From Amoebophrya sp. A120 (Eukaryota; Sar; Dinophyceae; Syndiniales; Amoebophryaceae), in the NCBI GenBank assembly GCA_905178155.1, contig CAJINV010000003.1, positions 3,441,600 to 3,505,599 of the forward strand: a DNA stretch of 64,000 bases, given 5' to 3'. Below, piece by piece: positions 11,065 through 22,800 of this stretch. The translations under genes and the position numbers were made by a program. Every line of letters starts with the position of its first letter. Positions within the stretch are counted from its first letter, which is position 1. The notes under the pieces were generated by a model, which saw only the letters and a program-made list of their open reading frames with translations, did no database searches and was not told where the DNA came from.

Positions 11065-12391
11065 TCACAGGATGAGATCTGGCCTGTGGTTGTAAAGGTG
11101 CATCGCCTCGTTTGTGTCCGCGATGGAGTCCAGAAAAGCCATTTGGTCGTCGGACAGGGAGAAGGAGAACAGGTCTAGGTTCTCCTGCATGTGCTTCGGG
11201 TTCGCCGTCCCCGGGATCACCACCACTCCCTTTTGCACGGCCCAGCGGAGCAGAATTTGTCCCGACGTGATGTTGCGTCCCACTTGCTCGGCCAACTGCT
11301 GGAACACGTGCTGCGTCACGATCTGCTTCGACAGCCGCGTGCTTCCCATGGACCCGTAGGCCGTTAGCACAATCTTCTGCTGGTTCGCAAAATCCAACAT
11401 CTCGCGCTGGGGGTACCACGGATGCAATTCCAGCTGGTTCACCGCCACCCGGTGCTTCGAATGTCGGTGCAAACGCTCGATTTTGGGCACGTCCCAGTTG
11501 GAGACGCCGATCGACCTGAAAATCAAGGGCGAGAGTTGGTGCTGTTGGAACTACGATTGCAAGAATATGCCGAAAAAGCTACATATGCTCGGCCGGTGCC
11601 TGCGCTGGTGTGCTCGGCGCAGACATATCAAGATCTTGTTCATCTTCCAGCTAAAGCAAATCAACTATGTTGCAAATTAACATTTTGGCGAGCCAAGCAA
11701 CAGCGTACCGAATGAATCCTTCGTCCTTCAGCACTTCTAGTGCGGCCCAGCTTGCGTGCCGGCATAATTCCCAGTCCGGTCGGCCGTCGGAGGCGATGTC
11801 CACGCAAGAGGGGTCCTTGTCGCCATTGAAGCCCTGTTCACCCGACACGTGCAGCAGCACCAGATCCAAATACTCGGTCTGCAGCTCCAGCAGCGATTTT
11901 TTCACGGTGCGGTAGGTGTTTTCGTATCCGAACTTGTCGGACCAAATCTTGCTGGTCAAAAAAAGCTGCCGGCGAAGATTTTTCACGAGCTCCTGATTTT
12001 GCTCAACACCTGCTCCACCGCCGGGTTCGTCCAGTTTGCTTTGCATCCACTGCTGCATGCCTCGGCCTATTTCTTCATGATTCTGGTACAGCACCGCAGT
12101 ATCGATGTGACGCCCGCCAAGCTCGAGATATTCGACAATGCTTTGCGTTGCTGGGTCGCCGCGCGCAGTCTCCCGGCAGCACATGCCGATCCCCGTCAAG
12201 GGAATGCGGTGCCCATCAACCAGATCGCGTGTTGGAATAATATCGGAGCGTACCAGCGGGGGCAAAATCGTTCCGAGTGAAGAAGGAAACCCAACCACAA
12301 GCTTCGGTCCTGAAGAAGCGTCTAGTATCGGCCACCAGCTAAGCAACGACGCAGACCATGCAAAAAACGAACGCAGATGCAAGGTGGCCAT
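11065..12391 (-). CDS. Aldo/keto reductase, secretory-type N-terminus
   Basis: There are two exons, 12391-11709 and 11515-11065, joined by a 193-nt GT-AG intron (11516-11708, phase 2). The acceptor is TTGATTTTCAG, and splicing restores the family motif GFIRSIGVSNW. The product is about 377 aa. The catalytic tetrad of aldo/keto reductases is present: Asp and Tyr in HIDTAVLYQNHEEIG, Lys in LTSKIW and His in LVLLHVSG. NADPH-binding landmarks VNQLELHPW, ILLRWAVQKG and VIPGT follow in the usual order. These enzymes reduce aldehydes or ketones with NAD(P)H on a TIM barrel. The first ~30 residues (FFAWSASLLSWWPIL core) look like a signal peptide or anchor, which is uncommon in this mostly cytosolic family. 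Compared with short members, there is an insertion after the first helix (the GGGAGVEQNQ region). The substrate cannot be predicted. Confidence 0.93.
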
Positions 12392-13001
12392 TTTCGTTGC
12401 TCCTTGAAAAATAAGTGGACCGCGTCACTCTCAGAAAAATGAAAATGATCAACCCCACGCTCAATAACTCAATTGGGCTGCATGTCCATGCTCCATGTAT
12501 GAATTTTAGAAAAAGCTGCAAGAACCGTCGGACAGCAGCACTTTGGCCGAACCTTCGCTGTGAGCAGTAGCTGGCTCGTTGTCACCAGCACCTGCGCAGA
12601 AGATGCTCTAACACTTGCAAGAAGACCGTGCACTTCTTTTGCATGTCGTTTTGGATGTAGATGTACAGAGTCGCTTCAAATCGGATACAAGTTCCAAAGA
12701 AAAAATGTACACATTCATCATTCCAGATTAGACAAAAAACCCGTACCCTGTGCAAGATTAAACGCAGTTGACTTTGACATGTTTATCCTTAGAAAAAAAA
12801 CTTGCACGTTGTTCAACATTCAAGTACTGACTGTGACTGTAAAGGAAACAAAGGCATTGGCATGATAATATGCAGAAACAACAACTGGCGCCATGATATC
12901 AACCAAAAAAGTACCAGATTGAAAATTTTTGTTTGAAAATCTCTACCATGACTAGATATAGGTAAGAAAACCCATTATTTAATAGTATCCCGCAATAGAA
13001 G

Positions 13002-13157
13002 AAACAAAGAATAGAAACGAAAAACAAAAACAAAGAATGGAAACGAAAAACGAAAACAAAGAATGGAAACGAAAAACGAAAACAAAGAATAGAAACGAAA
13101 AACGAAAACAAAGAATGAAAACAAAAAACGGAAACAAAGAATAGAAACAAGAAATAA
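13002..13157. repeat. 26-bp minisatellite, about 6 copies
   Basis: A 26-bp unit beginning AAACAAAGAATGGAAACG recurs about six times head to tail, with one to four changes per copy. On the plus strand it is almost entirely A, G and C, with one or two T per unit, so the strands are strongly asymmetric. Confidence 0.9.
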
Positions 13158-13245
13158 CAACAACGAAATGCAGACAAGGAAAGTGCCCAAGCTTCTAAGC
13201 GGCGAAGCCAGCCTCGAAACGATGAGGCCTCGAAACGCCGAAGGA

Positions 13246-13372
13246 AGCAGCGAAGCCTCGAAGCAGCGAAGCCTCGAAGCAGCGACGCCTCGAAGCAGCG
13301 AAGCCGCGAAGCAGCGAAACCTCGAAGCAGCGAAGCAGCGCAGCCCCGACGCAGCGAAGCCTACAGAGAGGC
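13246..13372. repeat. 16-bp minisatellite, about 8 copies
   Basis: The unit AGCAGCGAAGCCTCGA recurs about eight times, including one half unit (8 bp) and several single-base variants. It is GC-rich, unlike the A-rich array that starts 244 bp upstream. Degenerate copies extend left to about 13200. Confidence 0.88.
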
Positions 13373-13564
13373 GCTGAGTGCTACTATTCATCTAGCGGAA
13401 TACTATTAAGTCTGCAAGTTACTGGACATGGGAAGCGGGATAAGGCTAGTTTGACCACTACCTACCTACAAAACAAATACACGAGAGAATCAAATCAAAT
13501 AGAATACGCGAGCTTTGGCAAAAAAAACTGAGTCAGGAGTGGCACTAGAAGCTGGTGACTCGTC

Positions 13565-16036
13565 CTAAATCAACCGGGGCGTGCTAAGGAGTAAGTTTGT
13601 CCTGCGCCCGTGCAGATCGTCCAAATAGTTCGTGAGGTATTCGTATCCGCAACCAAACTTGACCATGTTTGCACCCTGCCGCTGCACCACCACGACGGTC
13701 TTCTCTCGGCACTGCTGGCCGCTGATAACATAGTTGTTTTCCGCCGCCTTCTTGATCTGCAGCGGAAAGTCTGGGTACTGGTTAATAAATTCCTGGATCT
13801 CCTCGTCGGCGGTCAAGGCAGCTTTCCGTCCCGTCGGGCGACGTCCTCGGCTGAAACTCCGGGTGGACGAAAGTAATGTCGTGCTGCTGGCAGCACTCCT
13901 GTTTCTCCTCGGTCGGGCGCTCCCACTGCGATGACGTTCGCGCTGGTGTGCGGGAGTTTCCGCGAGCGCTTGGTGCGAGCCGCGATCGTCCACTGCGCGC
14001 GAGGTGGTACCAGCACGCGAGGACCCGCTGCTCGCGTTGTAGTTTGCAGCGTCGGACAATTGGTTTACCGCCCGTTCTGCCTCAAGCTTCCGCAATCGAG
14101 CTTGTAGCTGCGCCACCTCCGCGGCCAACGCCTGCAGTTTTTGCGCATTCTCTTCGTCGACCGACTTTTCCTCGTCCACTTCGTTTGCAGCCTTCGGAAC
14201 AAGAATCTTATTCGAGTCAGAAGTTGTAGATGCAGCAGTGTTCTCCTGCACGGCACTTCCTTTGCCTTTCGCAGATGCTGCTTCACTTCCACCGAATGCT
14301 ACAGCAGCTCGGGTGACTGGCGAAGACGCAGATTGCAAAAGCGTGCGTGGCGCGGGACGTGGAGTTGACAAATCTAGGGGCTTGTTGCTGATACCCGCAT
14401 GACTAGCCATGTTCTCTCCGTCCGAGCTTGTCCCGAGTGCTGCGGCCAACTTCGAACCGCCAGGCGGATTCCACGATGTCGACTGCGGTCTAGCAGATGA
14501 AGCTGGTTGATGATAAAGATCACTCTCCCGAACAGCACCGGCACCCGGGTTTACGTTCACTTCCTCCATCTGCCTCGGAGTATTTTTGCTGTTCACGTAG
14601 GCACGGCTACTCTTCAACACGAACGCAGGGCTGACACCGATTGCTGGTGACATCAAAGTTTCCGGCATCTTCCACGGACTGGGACTTCGCGCCCACGATG
14701 TCGTACTGTTCATCAACCAGGAGGACGGGGGAGTGCTTGCACTTGTCAGGAACTGTTGCGATGTTGCGAGAGCTCGGCCGTGCTTCTGCCGTGGCGTTTG
14801 CAGGACTGCTTCCTGCGCAGGAGAGGTAAAGGTATTGACGCCCGAGTAGAGAACTGCGGTCTTCATTTTAAGTTGTTCTTCTTCTTTAGCATCATCCTTA
14901 TTGCTCGATGACATCACAGCATTATATCCCGGAGCTCCACCGGTCAGTTCAGGCTCGTCCTCGTCCTGTCCACCGTCTAGTTGGATTTTGTCCTCACCCT
15001 CTTCCATTTTCATCGCACCCCCCTGCAGCTGTTCACCTTCCGCCTGGACAGCCGGCTGCCGCAGTCTATTTTGACTGGAACTTGCTGCTAGGTTAAGCGG
15101 TTTGACGTTCATCTTGGACTGACGAACGCGCGTCTCGTACCGTGCGCGGTCCCGGGGAGACATTTGCGACACATCCAGCGAGGCGGGTAGTTCCTGCGAG
15201 TTGTAGTGCTGGATCGACGAGGATACCGAACTTAATGTCTGGCTCTGGCGGGCGAGAAACCTTTCCTTCGCTTGCTTGTATGTCGTCATCGGAGCAGCTG
15301 CTGTGCTTGGTGCAGTGTTGGCACTAGATGGTAGAAATTGCCGAGTTCGAGAAGAAAACGGCGTCGACAAGTTCGTGATTGGTGTGAGCCCTGGAGTCGC
15401 AGCCTTTTGTGACTCTGCTGAATGATTCTCCGACCTGGCTGGTGAGGAGGGTGGTTTCACTGCAACACCAGCGGGAGTAGTTCCAGTCTGTTGATTACCC
15501 GCCTGGACCTGCACCGGTGGTCGTGGTCTTGGCGCTGGTACCGGGGAGTGTGCTATCACATTTAAGCCGGGTATTCTGAATCGGCGAAGTACTGGCTGTT
15601 CGGTGGGAATCCAGGTTGCAAGGAGTGGACAACTCCCATCAGGCGTGCCTGGAACCTGACAGATAGCATCGAATGTTTGAAAGTAGGAGACTGTCCAAGA
15701 TTCCCGAGATTTTGACGGATCGTAAAAATGCGCTCGCAGCGAGATGATGATGAACAAACCTAACCACGAACAGCAGGAGAGAATTACAAGGAGATGCTTT
15801 ACCTGATGAATTTTCCCGATGCAGTTCTCGAATCCTTCGACTGCAGTACCGTGATCCAGAACTCTCGGTGACGAGGGTGAAGCCGATCGGGGCGATGCCG
15901 GGAGCGACGTGACGCTTGCATTGACCAACAGTGTTGGACCCAGGTCGGGATTTGGCATCATAGACAACCGGATCGGTGAACGTGTCTCCGGTCGGGTCCG
16001 CAAGTCGTGAGTGCGCTGTGGCGTCGTCAGCGCCAT
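13565..16036 (-). CDS. Unknown Ser/Pro-rich protein with coiled coil and a possible membrane segment
   Basis: The open frame of 823 codons starts at the ATG at 16036 and ends at 13565. The bulk is low-complexity Ser, Thr, Ala and Pro sequence. A coiled coil lies at about residues 610-660 (AQKLQALAAEVAQLQARLRKLEAERAV region). The last ~80 residues look globular and conserved-like, with DEEIQEFINQYPDFPLQIK and VVVVQRQGANMVKFGCGYEYL. One strongly hydrophobic segment at about residue 80-105 (HLLVILSCCSWLGLFIIISL) would make it a single-pass membrane protein. However, that segment lies inside a 147-nt stretch (15656-15802) with perfect GT-AG intron ends and may be intronic (see findings). Without it, the protein is soluble and about 774 aa. 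I recognise no family. Confidence 0.75.
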   Translation of the reverse strand: MALTTPQRTHDLRTRPETRSPIRLSMMPNPDLGPTLLVNASVTSLPASPRSASPSSPRVLDHGTAVEGFENCIGKIHQVKHLLVILSCCSWLGLFIIISLRAHFYDPSKSRESWTVSYFQTFDAICQVPGTPDGSCPLLATWIPTEQPVLRRFRIPGLNVIAHSPVPAPRPRPPVQVQAGNQQTGTTPAGVAVKPPSSPARSENHSAESQKAATPGLTPITNLSTPFSSRTRQFLPSSANTAPSTAAAPMTTYKQAKERFLARQSQTLSSVSSSIQHYNSQELPASLDVSQMSPRDRARYETRVRQSKMNVKPLNLAASSSQNRLRQPAVQAEGEQLQGGAMKMEEGEDKIQLDGGQDEDEPELTGGAPGYNAVMSSSNKDDAKEEEQLKMKTAVLYSGVNTFTSPAQEAVLQTPRQKHGRALATSQQFLTSASTPPSSWLMNSTTSWARSPSPWKMPETLMSPAIGVSPAFVLKSSRAYVNSKNTPRQMEEVNVNPGAGAVRESDLYHQPASSARPQSTSWNPPGGSKLAAALGTSSDGENMASHAGISNKPLDLSTPRPAPRTLLQSASSPVTRAAVAFGGSEAASAKGKGSAVQENTAASTTSDSNKILVPKAANEVDEEKSVDEENAQKLQALAAEVAQLQARLRKLEAERAVNQLSDAANYNASSGSSRAGTTSRAVDDRGSHQALAETPAHQRERHRSGSARPRRNRSAASSTTLLSSTRSFSRGRRPTGRKAALTADEEIQEFINQYPDFPLQIKKAAENNYVISGQQCREKTVVVVQRQGANMVKFGCGYEYLTNYLDDLHGRRTNLLLSTPRLI
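15656..15802 (-). other. Candidate in-frame 147-nt intron or retained coding segment
   Basis: The donor reads CAG|GTAAAG and the acceptor CTATCTGTCAG|GTT. The length is divisible by three and there is no stop inside, so both spliced and unspliced forms are open. Its size is typical of the other introns in this window. It encodes the gene's only hydrophobic segment. Confidence 0.5.
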
Positions 16037-16898
16037 TGTCTTGCTTTTGTCCTGTAGCTGTATCCGATATCAAAAAACCTAGACCTACGAGAGAGAAAAA
16101 CCCTATTGCGTCACGTTCCCCTCATGGATAGTTCCCAAAAAACGCGATAGGTCTGCTTTGCCGCTGCAAATGCCTTGTTGTATCTACTTATACGTATAGG
16201 TCAAACTCAAAGGAAATAAAAAAATCTGCCCACGCATAAAAATCGAAAGTCTGCAACAACAAAAAACATTCACATTGTGCCACGAAGTTGAAACGTTTGG
16301 AACGACAAGACAAGTGCGCCTACTTTTATTTACAGACCCAAATCGATGACTTTGTTTTGAAACCGGCACCCCGAGATGAACAAAGGATAGTCCTAGCAGC
16401 ACCGACGAAATTTAGATGAGTTTCAGAAAAAGAAACACCCCCCAGAAAAAAAAAAAAGGATACTAGACGACTGCTTTGCCCGCCGATTGCGATGACGATG
16501 ATGCTTGTTTTGCATATTACTCTCGTTACACAGACACAGGTGTGAACAAGTGGTTTTTTGCCCCCCGTCAAACGAGGATAAATCGCGTGCTGCGTTTTTG
16601 ATCGCGCATAGCTGCAATGTCGGAGCTGTTGCAGCTGTACTGTGGTGGTCAATCCTACGTATTCGTACAGTATTCCAAATTCTTCTTTCTACTTCTTCGT
16701 CGATTTACTCTGATTTTCATTTTCCTTCGTGTTCGTCTTTTGCAGACTAGTAAAATAGGGGCAATGATGAAGGGCTCCGTTGTATTTTTCGAGAATTTAA
16801 GCATTGCTTAGGTCATCGCGTCTACTTGTTTTTGTCACGGTCGGACTCTATGAACAAGGTTCTGCACTGCATCGATATGCAGAAGTACCAGAACAATG
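16037..16898. other. Intergenic, no gene seen
   Basis: This is about 860 nt of AT-rich sequence between the stop of the giant coiled-coil gene and the start of the gene at 16036. It holds a run of A (16446-16457) next to a run of C. I could support no reading frame or RNA gene. Confidence 0.5.
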
Positions 16899-19800
16899 TC
16901 AGGACAACTTTTTTTCGATTTTCGAAACTATCCCCTGCAACTGCAGCTCATTGCTTTTTCCCTTCGCGGTCGTGACTCTGTCCGGCTGACCGTGTATTTT
17001 GGCTCCGAATTTTGCACTCGGAGACGGGGCTTTTTTCGGTAGATCGACTTTTGCAGCGACTTTCGCTTGATGAACGCTGCTAATGGGTTTCTGCAAGTTC
17101 CCAACTGAAAGTGGTTCGTCGGCTCTTCCGATTACGATCCTGCTCGGGTCAGGCATCCCTGGTTTTGGAACGACCGTCTCGTTGGGCTCTGTGTGCGCCG
17201 CGAGCCCAGCAGCTGGCGCAGGATCATGCACAAAGGATTTTCTCCCTGCCTCCAACATAAAGGTGCGCCGATGGTTTTGTACAAACGCAGTAGAGCCTTG
17301 CTTTTTCTCAGTCGCGCTCGTCTTGGGTGGAGGTAGCGGCGCGCCCCCAGCCAGCTCCAACTTTTGGCCACTCGGGGCTGAGCCGGCAAACAAAAGACTT
17401 CCATCTTGTCCACTAGTCGCAACGGGTGAGGAGGCTGGTCTTTTCAGCGGTAAAACACGAGGACGCTGGGAGGACTTGCTAGTCCTCTGAGACATTTCTT
17501 CAGTAGGAAGGTCACCGGCAACGCGCGGGCCGGGTATCATCCCCGATGAGGTCATGCTCCCACCGGAAGCAGCAACACGCGCCCTAGCCACTGCACCTCT
17601 GCTTTTGCTGCGTGTTGCTTCGGATGTTGCCGGCCGCAAAAAAGCTTTTGCTGCATCGTGCACGACCTCTTCATCTGAACTCTTTATCATAACTTTTACT
17701 TTTTTCACGTCGCCACGGTTCGACATGATAGCTTTATTCGGCCGATCTCGATTCACACTGCTGGGCAAACGACTTGCACGCACGCTGGCTGCTTCATTGT
17801 GAACACCAGTCGCACCACCTGCCAATGTCCTCTCCATGTTTTCATCGATGAAGAGGTTTTTCCTCCTCTTACTTCCAGATCTAGACGCATCTTCCTCCCC
17901 CACGGGCGCTCCCATCATCCGATCAACGTCGTCTCCAAACTGGCGCAACAGCAACCGGTTGAAAGCTTGCTTCTGCCCCATGCCGAATAGGCGATCCCGA
18001 AGTTGCTGCCGCAAACGGGCACGCTGGGCGCTCCATCGGCGCTCCTGTTCTTCATCCGATAGTAGGAGCTGCTGGTGCGCTACTTTATTTCGCGGAAAGA
18101 AGCCTCCGGCCGTTCGTTCCCGAGCTTGCTGGAGGGTCTTTTCATGGTACGGTGCTTGCGACCACATTTTGGCCAGCGGTAAATTGTTCCCATTGCTGTA
18201 GTCCAGCGCAGGTGAAAGCAGATTGTCGTCGACTTCAAGTGCACCTTGTTCCAGTGATGATTTGTCGCCAGAGAGTGGACTACCCCCGAAGCCGTGCCAG
18301 CGCTTGGCTCCGGAAAAGCTGGGCGACTGCGCGGGCGACGCGCTGAAAAGGTCGTCAAGGTCAAAGTGCAGCGCACCGGCGGGCGCCCGGTCCGGAGATG
18401 CCGGAGTGTTCGGCAAGTGATCTCGTGCGGCACCATCAGCCCGGGCCGCGCTTACCAAGGTGCCGAGCTTTCCTTGCAGTCGCCCCCACAAGCGCTTCCC
18501 TCCCGCGGGCGATGACGCGGGAGAGGATTCCACAGTCCCAGCATCTTCCTTCGTGGCGGCTCCTGGTCCCAAAGGACTCCCCTGCTGTTGCGAAGGCAAT
18601 GACCTCGGCGATGAAGCAACAACGGAATTGCTATCCACATTGCCTCCCCGAGGTGTTGTACCAGCAGGACTAAGTTCTTTATTTGCCGTGGCAGAGGCGA
18701 TATTCCCCGTTTCTGTGCCAGTTGATGTCAGCAACGTGGTGCTTTTTTCGTGGGCGGAACGAATGTGCTCCACGGCCGTCACCAGTAGGGCGTGCAGTAG
18801 CTCCCGGTCTAAAACGGAGAGGCGGTCCATGTGCGGATGCGAACTGGCAATCGACTTGCGCTCCACCGTAGACTTGACTGCGGCCCTCGGAGAAGCAACT
18901 GGGGAAGTTGTTGTGGAGAGCGCAGCACCCTGAATCTTAGACTCCGCCACGTCGATATCGTTGCTTGGCTGCACAAGGGTGCTCAGTCGCGGGGCGAGAG
19001 TTGAAGCGCTTGCGGAGGAACTGGCCTTTTTTTTTTCAACACTGCCGGTATCTTTCGTTTGAGCGATGTCATCAAGTGGCTCCGGAGGCGCGGTCGGAAC
19101 CTCGACCCGAGTTGTCTCTGTGTCACCGGGTAAGTTAAGACTTAGTGACACGCGCCGGATCGACACGGATTGCGGGCGAAAAGTTCCGGAACAAGCCTCA
19201 TTTGCAACAATCTCTGTTGCCTCTTTTCCAGGCTTTTGTTCGACATCATCAGGATCAAGGGGCTCTTCGACCTCGTGCGTGGTGCGACGGGCAGCTTCTG
19301 TGTTTGTCTTTGTTTGCCGTTTAGGTGCGGCCGCGACCCACAAGCCGGATAAAGTCGCAGGTGTAACGACGGCACTTTCGTCAAATAAGGAGACGCGGCG
19401 CGGCGTCCGGCGCGTTGGTGACCAAGCAGCAGCCGAGGAATGCCGCCCGCGACCGCCCGACGAGGCTGCTACCTCCCGTTCTCGCTCTGCGTTCGAAACA
19501 CAAAAGCGGTGCAGGTCTGCCACGAAGCGAAAAAACTCATGAATGGTGTGTGCGTCGCTGCCGGTGGAGTGCAGGTCGAGAAGGTACTTCTTTCCCAGGA
19601 TGTTGTTCGCCTGCACACCTTTGATTCGACTTTTCTTTTCCAGCAGGTTTGCCAGAAAGGCCTGCTTGGATCGCTCTTCGTGGATGGCCGCGGAGTCTTC
19701 CATCGCTTCGTCGTCCGACTTCGAGAACACCACCTTGTTGGCGCCAAACACGTCTTCCCGACGCACTGTTTTCGTGGCGGCAACGAGTTCGTCCCGCTCC

Positions 19801-22800
19801 TCTTCGTCCTTCACAGCTTCCAATCGCTTATGCCGGTTGGGTGCTGTTTTAATATCCGCCTTTTTTCTGCTCGATGGACTCCGAGAGGTGGAGGGAGAAA
19901 CGCTTTTTTCCTTCCGGGGCTTGTTGCGGTGGTCGCCTGTGGTGTTTTTCTTGGCCTTCGCCTCGTCGCCGCGATCTGCACTAGCGTCAAGTTGCAGGTC
20001 TAGCTGAACAGCACGCGTACCAGCTGCGATCTCTGCCTCACTTGGAGCGGTTGGCTCATCCGGGACGACATCGTCGCCCTGGATCTCCCCTGGTAAAAAT
20101 GCGTTTCTCTTGATATCGAGGTCATTCGCAGACATTGACACTGCTTTCTGTCCTGCTCCCAGCAAGGAGCCGCCACCGTGCACCAACTCTTCGTGGCTTT
20201 GCCACAAAAGCTTCTGCTTTCGCACAATGCGCAGTGTTGGTAAGTTTTCCTGAAGAGCTGCGAATAGTGCCAAGTGCAGGCGGTCCCTAGCTGCGTCGCT
20301 ATTCTTTGACTGCCTTCTTTCAGCGTCTTTGTGATGCGCGTCAAAGTGTCCGAAAATCGTCAGCCGCGAGGCAGGCCGAGTTGCTGTGACCAGCTTTTGC
20401 GTAGTTCTCCTGGTGGTGCCCGGCGTTGCGACTGGAAAGGGTGAAGGAGAAGATTTTTTCAGTATGGACGTCCTTGGCTTTAGCTTTACAGAAGAAGACC
20501 TTGATACGTCGTCCTGCTCTTGTGGTGCTGGTGATGCATCATTTTCATTACGAGTACTCGTACCCCTAGGATGAATCTCATCATCCTCCTCCTCGTCTTG
20601 GTGCTGCGCCTCTTCTAGTCCATCTGCAGAGGACTGGCTCTCCGGTGTATTCCTACCTGATTTCCGAGCAGCTGTAGAGAATGCATAGCTGTGGTTTACA
20701 CGAGGTGCGACGTAGTTTTGAGGCGGGTGCTGCGCAAATCGTGCGGGTGCAGTTTTTGTTTTCACCACCGCACCATTTTCGTCGTGAAGATCGTCTTCCG
20801 GCACTGTCTTTTTTGAACTTGTTTGAGCTTGTAGCTGAAAGAAATCGCCTAGATCCAGAGAGCCTTCGTGGAACGCTAGAAGCTTACTTAGAGCCGTACG
20901 GACTTCTTGCAGCAAGCAGCGCAGAAACGGCACTGTGGAGGCCAGACTGAGAAACAGCTCCTCCGCCACAGTAGACTCCTGCTGCCCTGCGCTATCCATC
21001 CCACGATCTCGTCCCCGCTTGCTGCTCTGCCGCTTCAGTATCTGCCGGAGGCCGACGATCAGCTTGAAGACAAAGAGTAAGCTGAAGGACACGTCTAGTC
21101 TGGTTTTGCCACCCACCTCGAGGTAGCGGAAGTAGTCCACCCTGCAGAGCACCACGCACTCCGCAAAGGCAAAGCTGGCGGGCCGAATGTGCTCCGGAGG
21201 AGGAAGCGTCGAGCGAATACTTTTGGACGTCGCTCCAAACTTGTAGGTAAGCACAGCCGACGTCGGCGACCTTTGTTGAACCGGCGCCCCGAGACTAGCT
21301 TGGTCGGTCAGAGACTGCGCGTGCTCTTGGTCCTCGTGCCCGAGAACGTGTCTTGCCACGGTTTCCACGAATACTGTGCGCGTCGAGAGACGGCCCGGAC
21401 GCTCGCCACTTGTTGTGTGCTCGGTATGAGGATCGTTCGGCGCGTCCATCCCGAAAAACGTTTCCCAAAATTGCGCTCGATCAAAAAGGCGTCGCTCCGC
21501 CTCGCGCCGCTTGCCGCGCGCTTCACGGTATTTCTTGCGAAGCTTATCGGCCTCGCGCATCGTGTTGAAAGTCACCACGTGCTGCGCGCCACGAACTGCA
21601 CCGTGCCGCCGCGACCTGCTGGCTGCGCCGGCACCTGTTTGGTTGCCTTGCTGCTGCGCTTTCAACAGAAATACGCCGAAATCTGGCTCTTCCTCGGAGG
21701 ACGAGGAGGACGCTTCGTCGAAAAACACGTCTTCTTCGAACAAATTGTCCGTTGCAAGTAGTCCTTCTCGCAAGACCCTTGTTCGACGCCTACTTTTGGA
21801 CGAACGGCCCCCACGACTCGTTGTTGTAGTTCCCGGGTCGGTCAGCGTCCCGTCCAAGCCAAACGTCACTGGATGAAGAGATGCGCGCCGGCGCGCGCGC
21901 GACGAAAAGCCGAAGTCATCCTCTGCCTCGTCCTCATCTTCCTCGGATCTTTTGCCCGACAGCGTTCGGGAACGCAGCGCCGTGATGGCCTCCGTGTCGG
22001 ATTGCACGCCCTTTCTGCCGAGCGATCGTTTGACCAAATTGCGCAGAAAATTTTGCCGATGCCGCACGCCGAGCTTCGGAAGAAAGTAGGTCCCGTGCGC
22101 CGCCGCTGAGCCCAACCCCAACTGTTCGAGAGCCGCGGCGGTATCGCCTCCCTCCGAGGCAAAAGCGTCGTTGAGCAAGCGCGCACGCACATTTTGCTCG
22201 TAAGCACTCATCCGCCCGGAACGGCGATCGCCAGGCGAAAGGTGGCGGAGCATCGCACCGTCAGCGAATGCCATCACATCAACCTGCTTTACCGGCAGAA
22301 GCAAGTTGCGATCGCGATACCGCGGTCCACCTGCTGTGCCATGCAGATTCTGACCGGTCGAGTCGCCGTGCGTTTGCTGCTGCAATGCTGCGTCCGCGCC
22401 GTTGATGTGGCCGTACAGACGGAGATTTCGTCGCATCTCCTTGGCGCGGTCGATCAACCGCGACTTCCAAAACTGGCAGTAGGTATCCAGAGACGAAATT
22501 CGCCGTGTTAACTGCGTTTGTTCGATGCCGAACCGCTTTTCCTGCTCGCTTTGCAGCTCCGGCGGTCCTTTCGATAGCTTGTTCGCGAGCTGCTTCAGAC
22601 CGTTTGCGTACAACCACTTCCGCAGCTGAGTCCATTTCTTCTCCCTGCGCTTCTGCAGCAATGCATTTTTCCGGTTTGCTTGGTTCAGACAGCGCTGCAT
22701 CTCGTCCAGTCCGGCATCCGGGTCCGCTTGCTGCAGGAACCGTGGCAGCTTCTTTGTCTTGCGCTCCAGTCGCTTTCGCTTTTTCAACAGCTTTTTCCAT

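Larger units (their letters stand above)
12392..13564. other. Intergenic with two minisatellites
   Basis: No gene is supported between the unknown coiled-coil gene's stop and the reductase start. The stretch contains the two tandem arrays listed separately (13002-13157 and 13246-13372); the rest is AT-rich unique sequence. Open frames across the arrays (Phe/Ser/Val-rich on the minus strand) only reflect the repeat unit. Confidence 0.6.

Noticed and set aside
11516-11708. Reductase intron as a fourth introner
   Set aside because: The ends show no inverted repeat, no TATC/GATA termini and no 5-bp duplication; it is an ordinary GT-AG intron.
13002-13372. CRISPR-like array
   Set aside because: The units are contiguous and have no unique spacers of constant length, and the window is eukaryotic.
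12899-13391. Minus-strand Phe/Ser/Val-rich frames over the minisatellites
   Set aside because: They are a by-product of 26-bp and 16-bp repeats in any frame; there are no start or splice signals and no non-repetitive coding.
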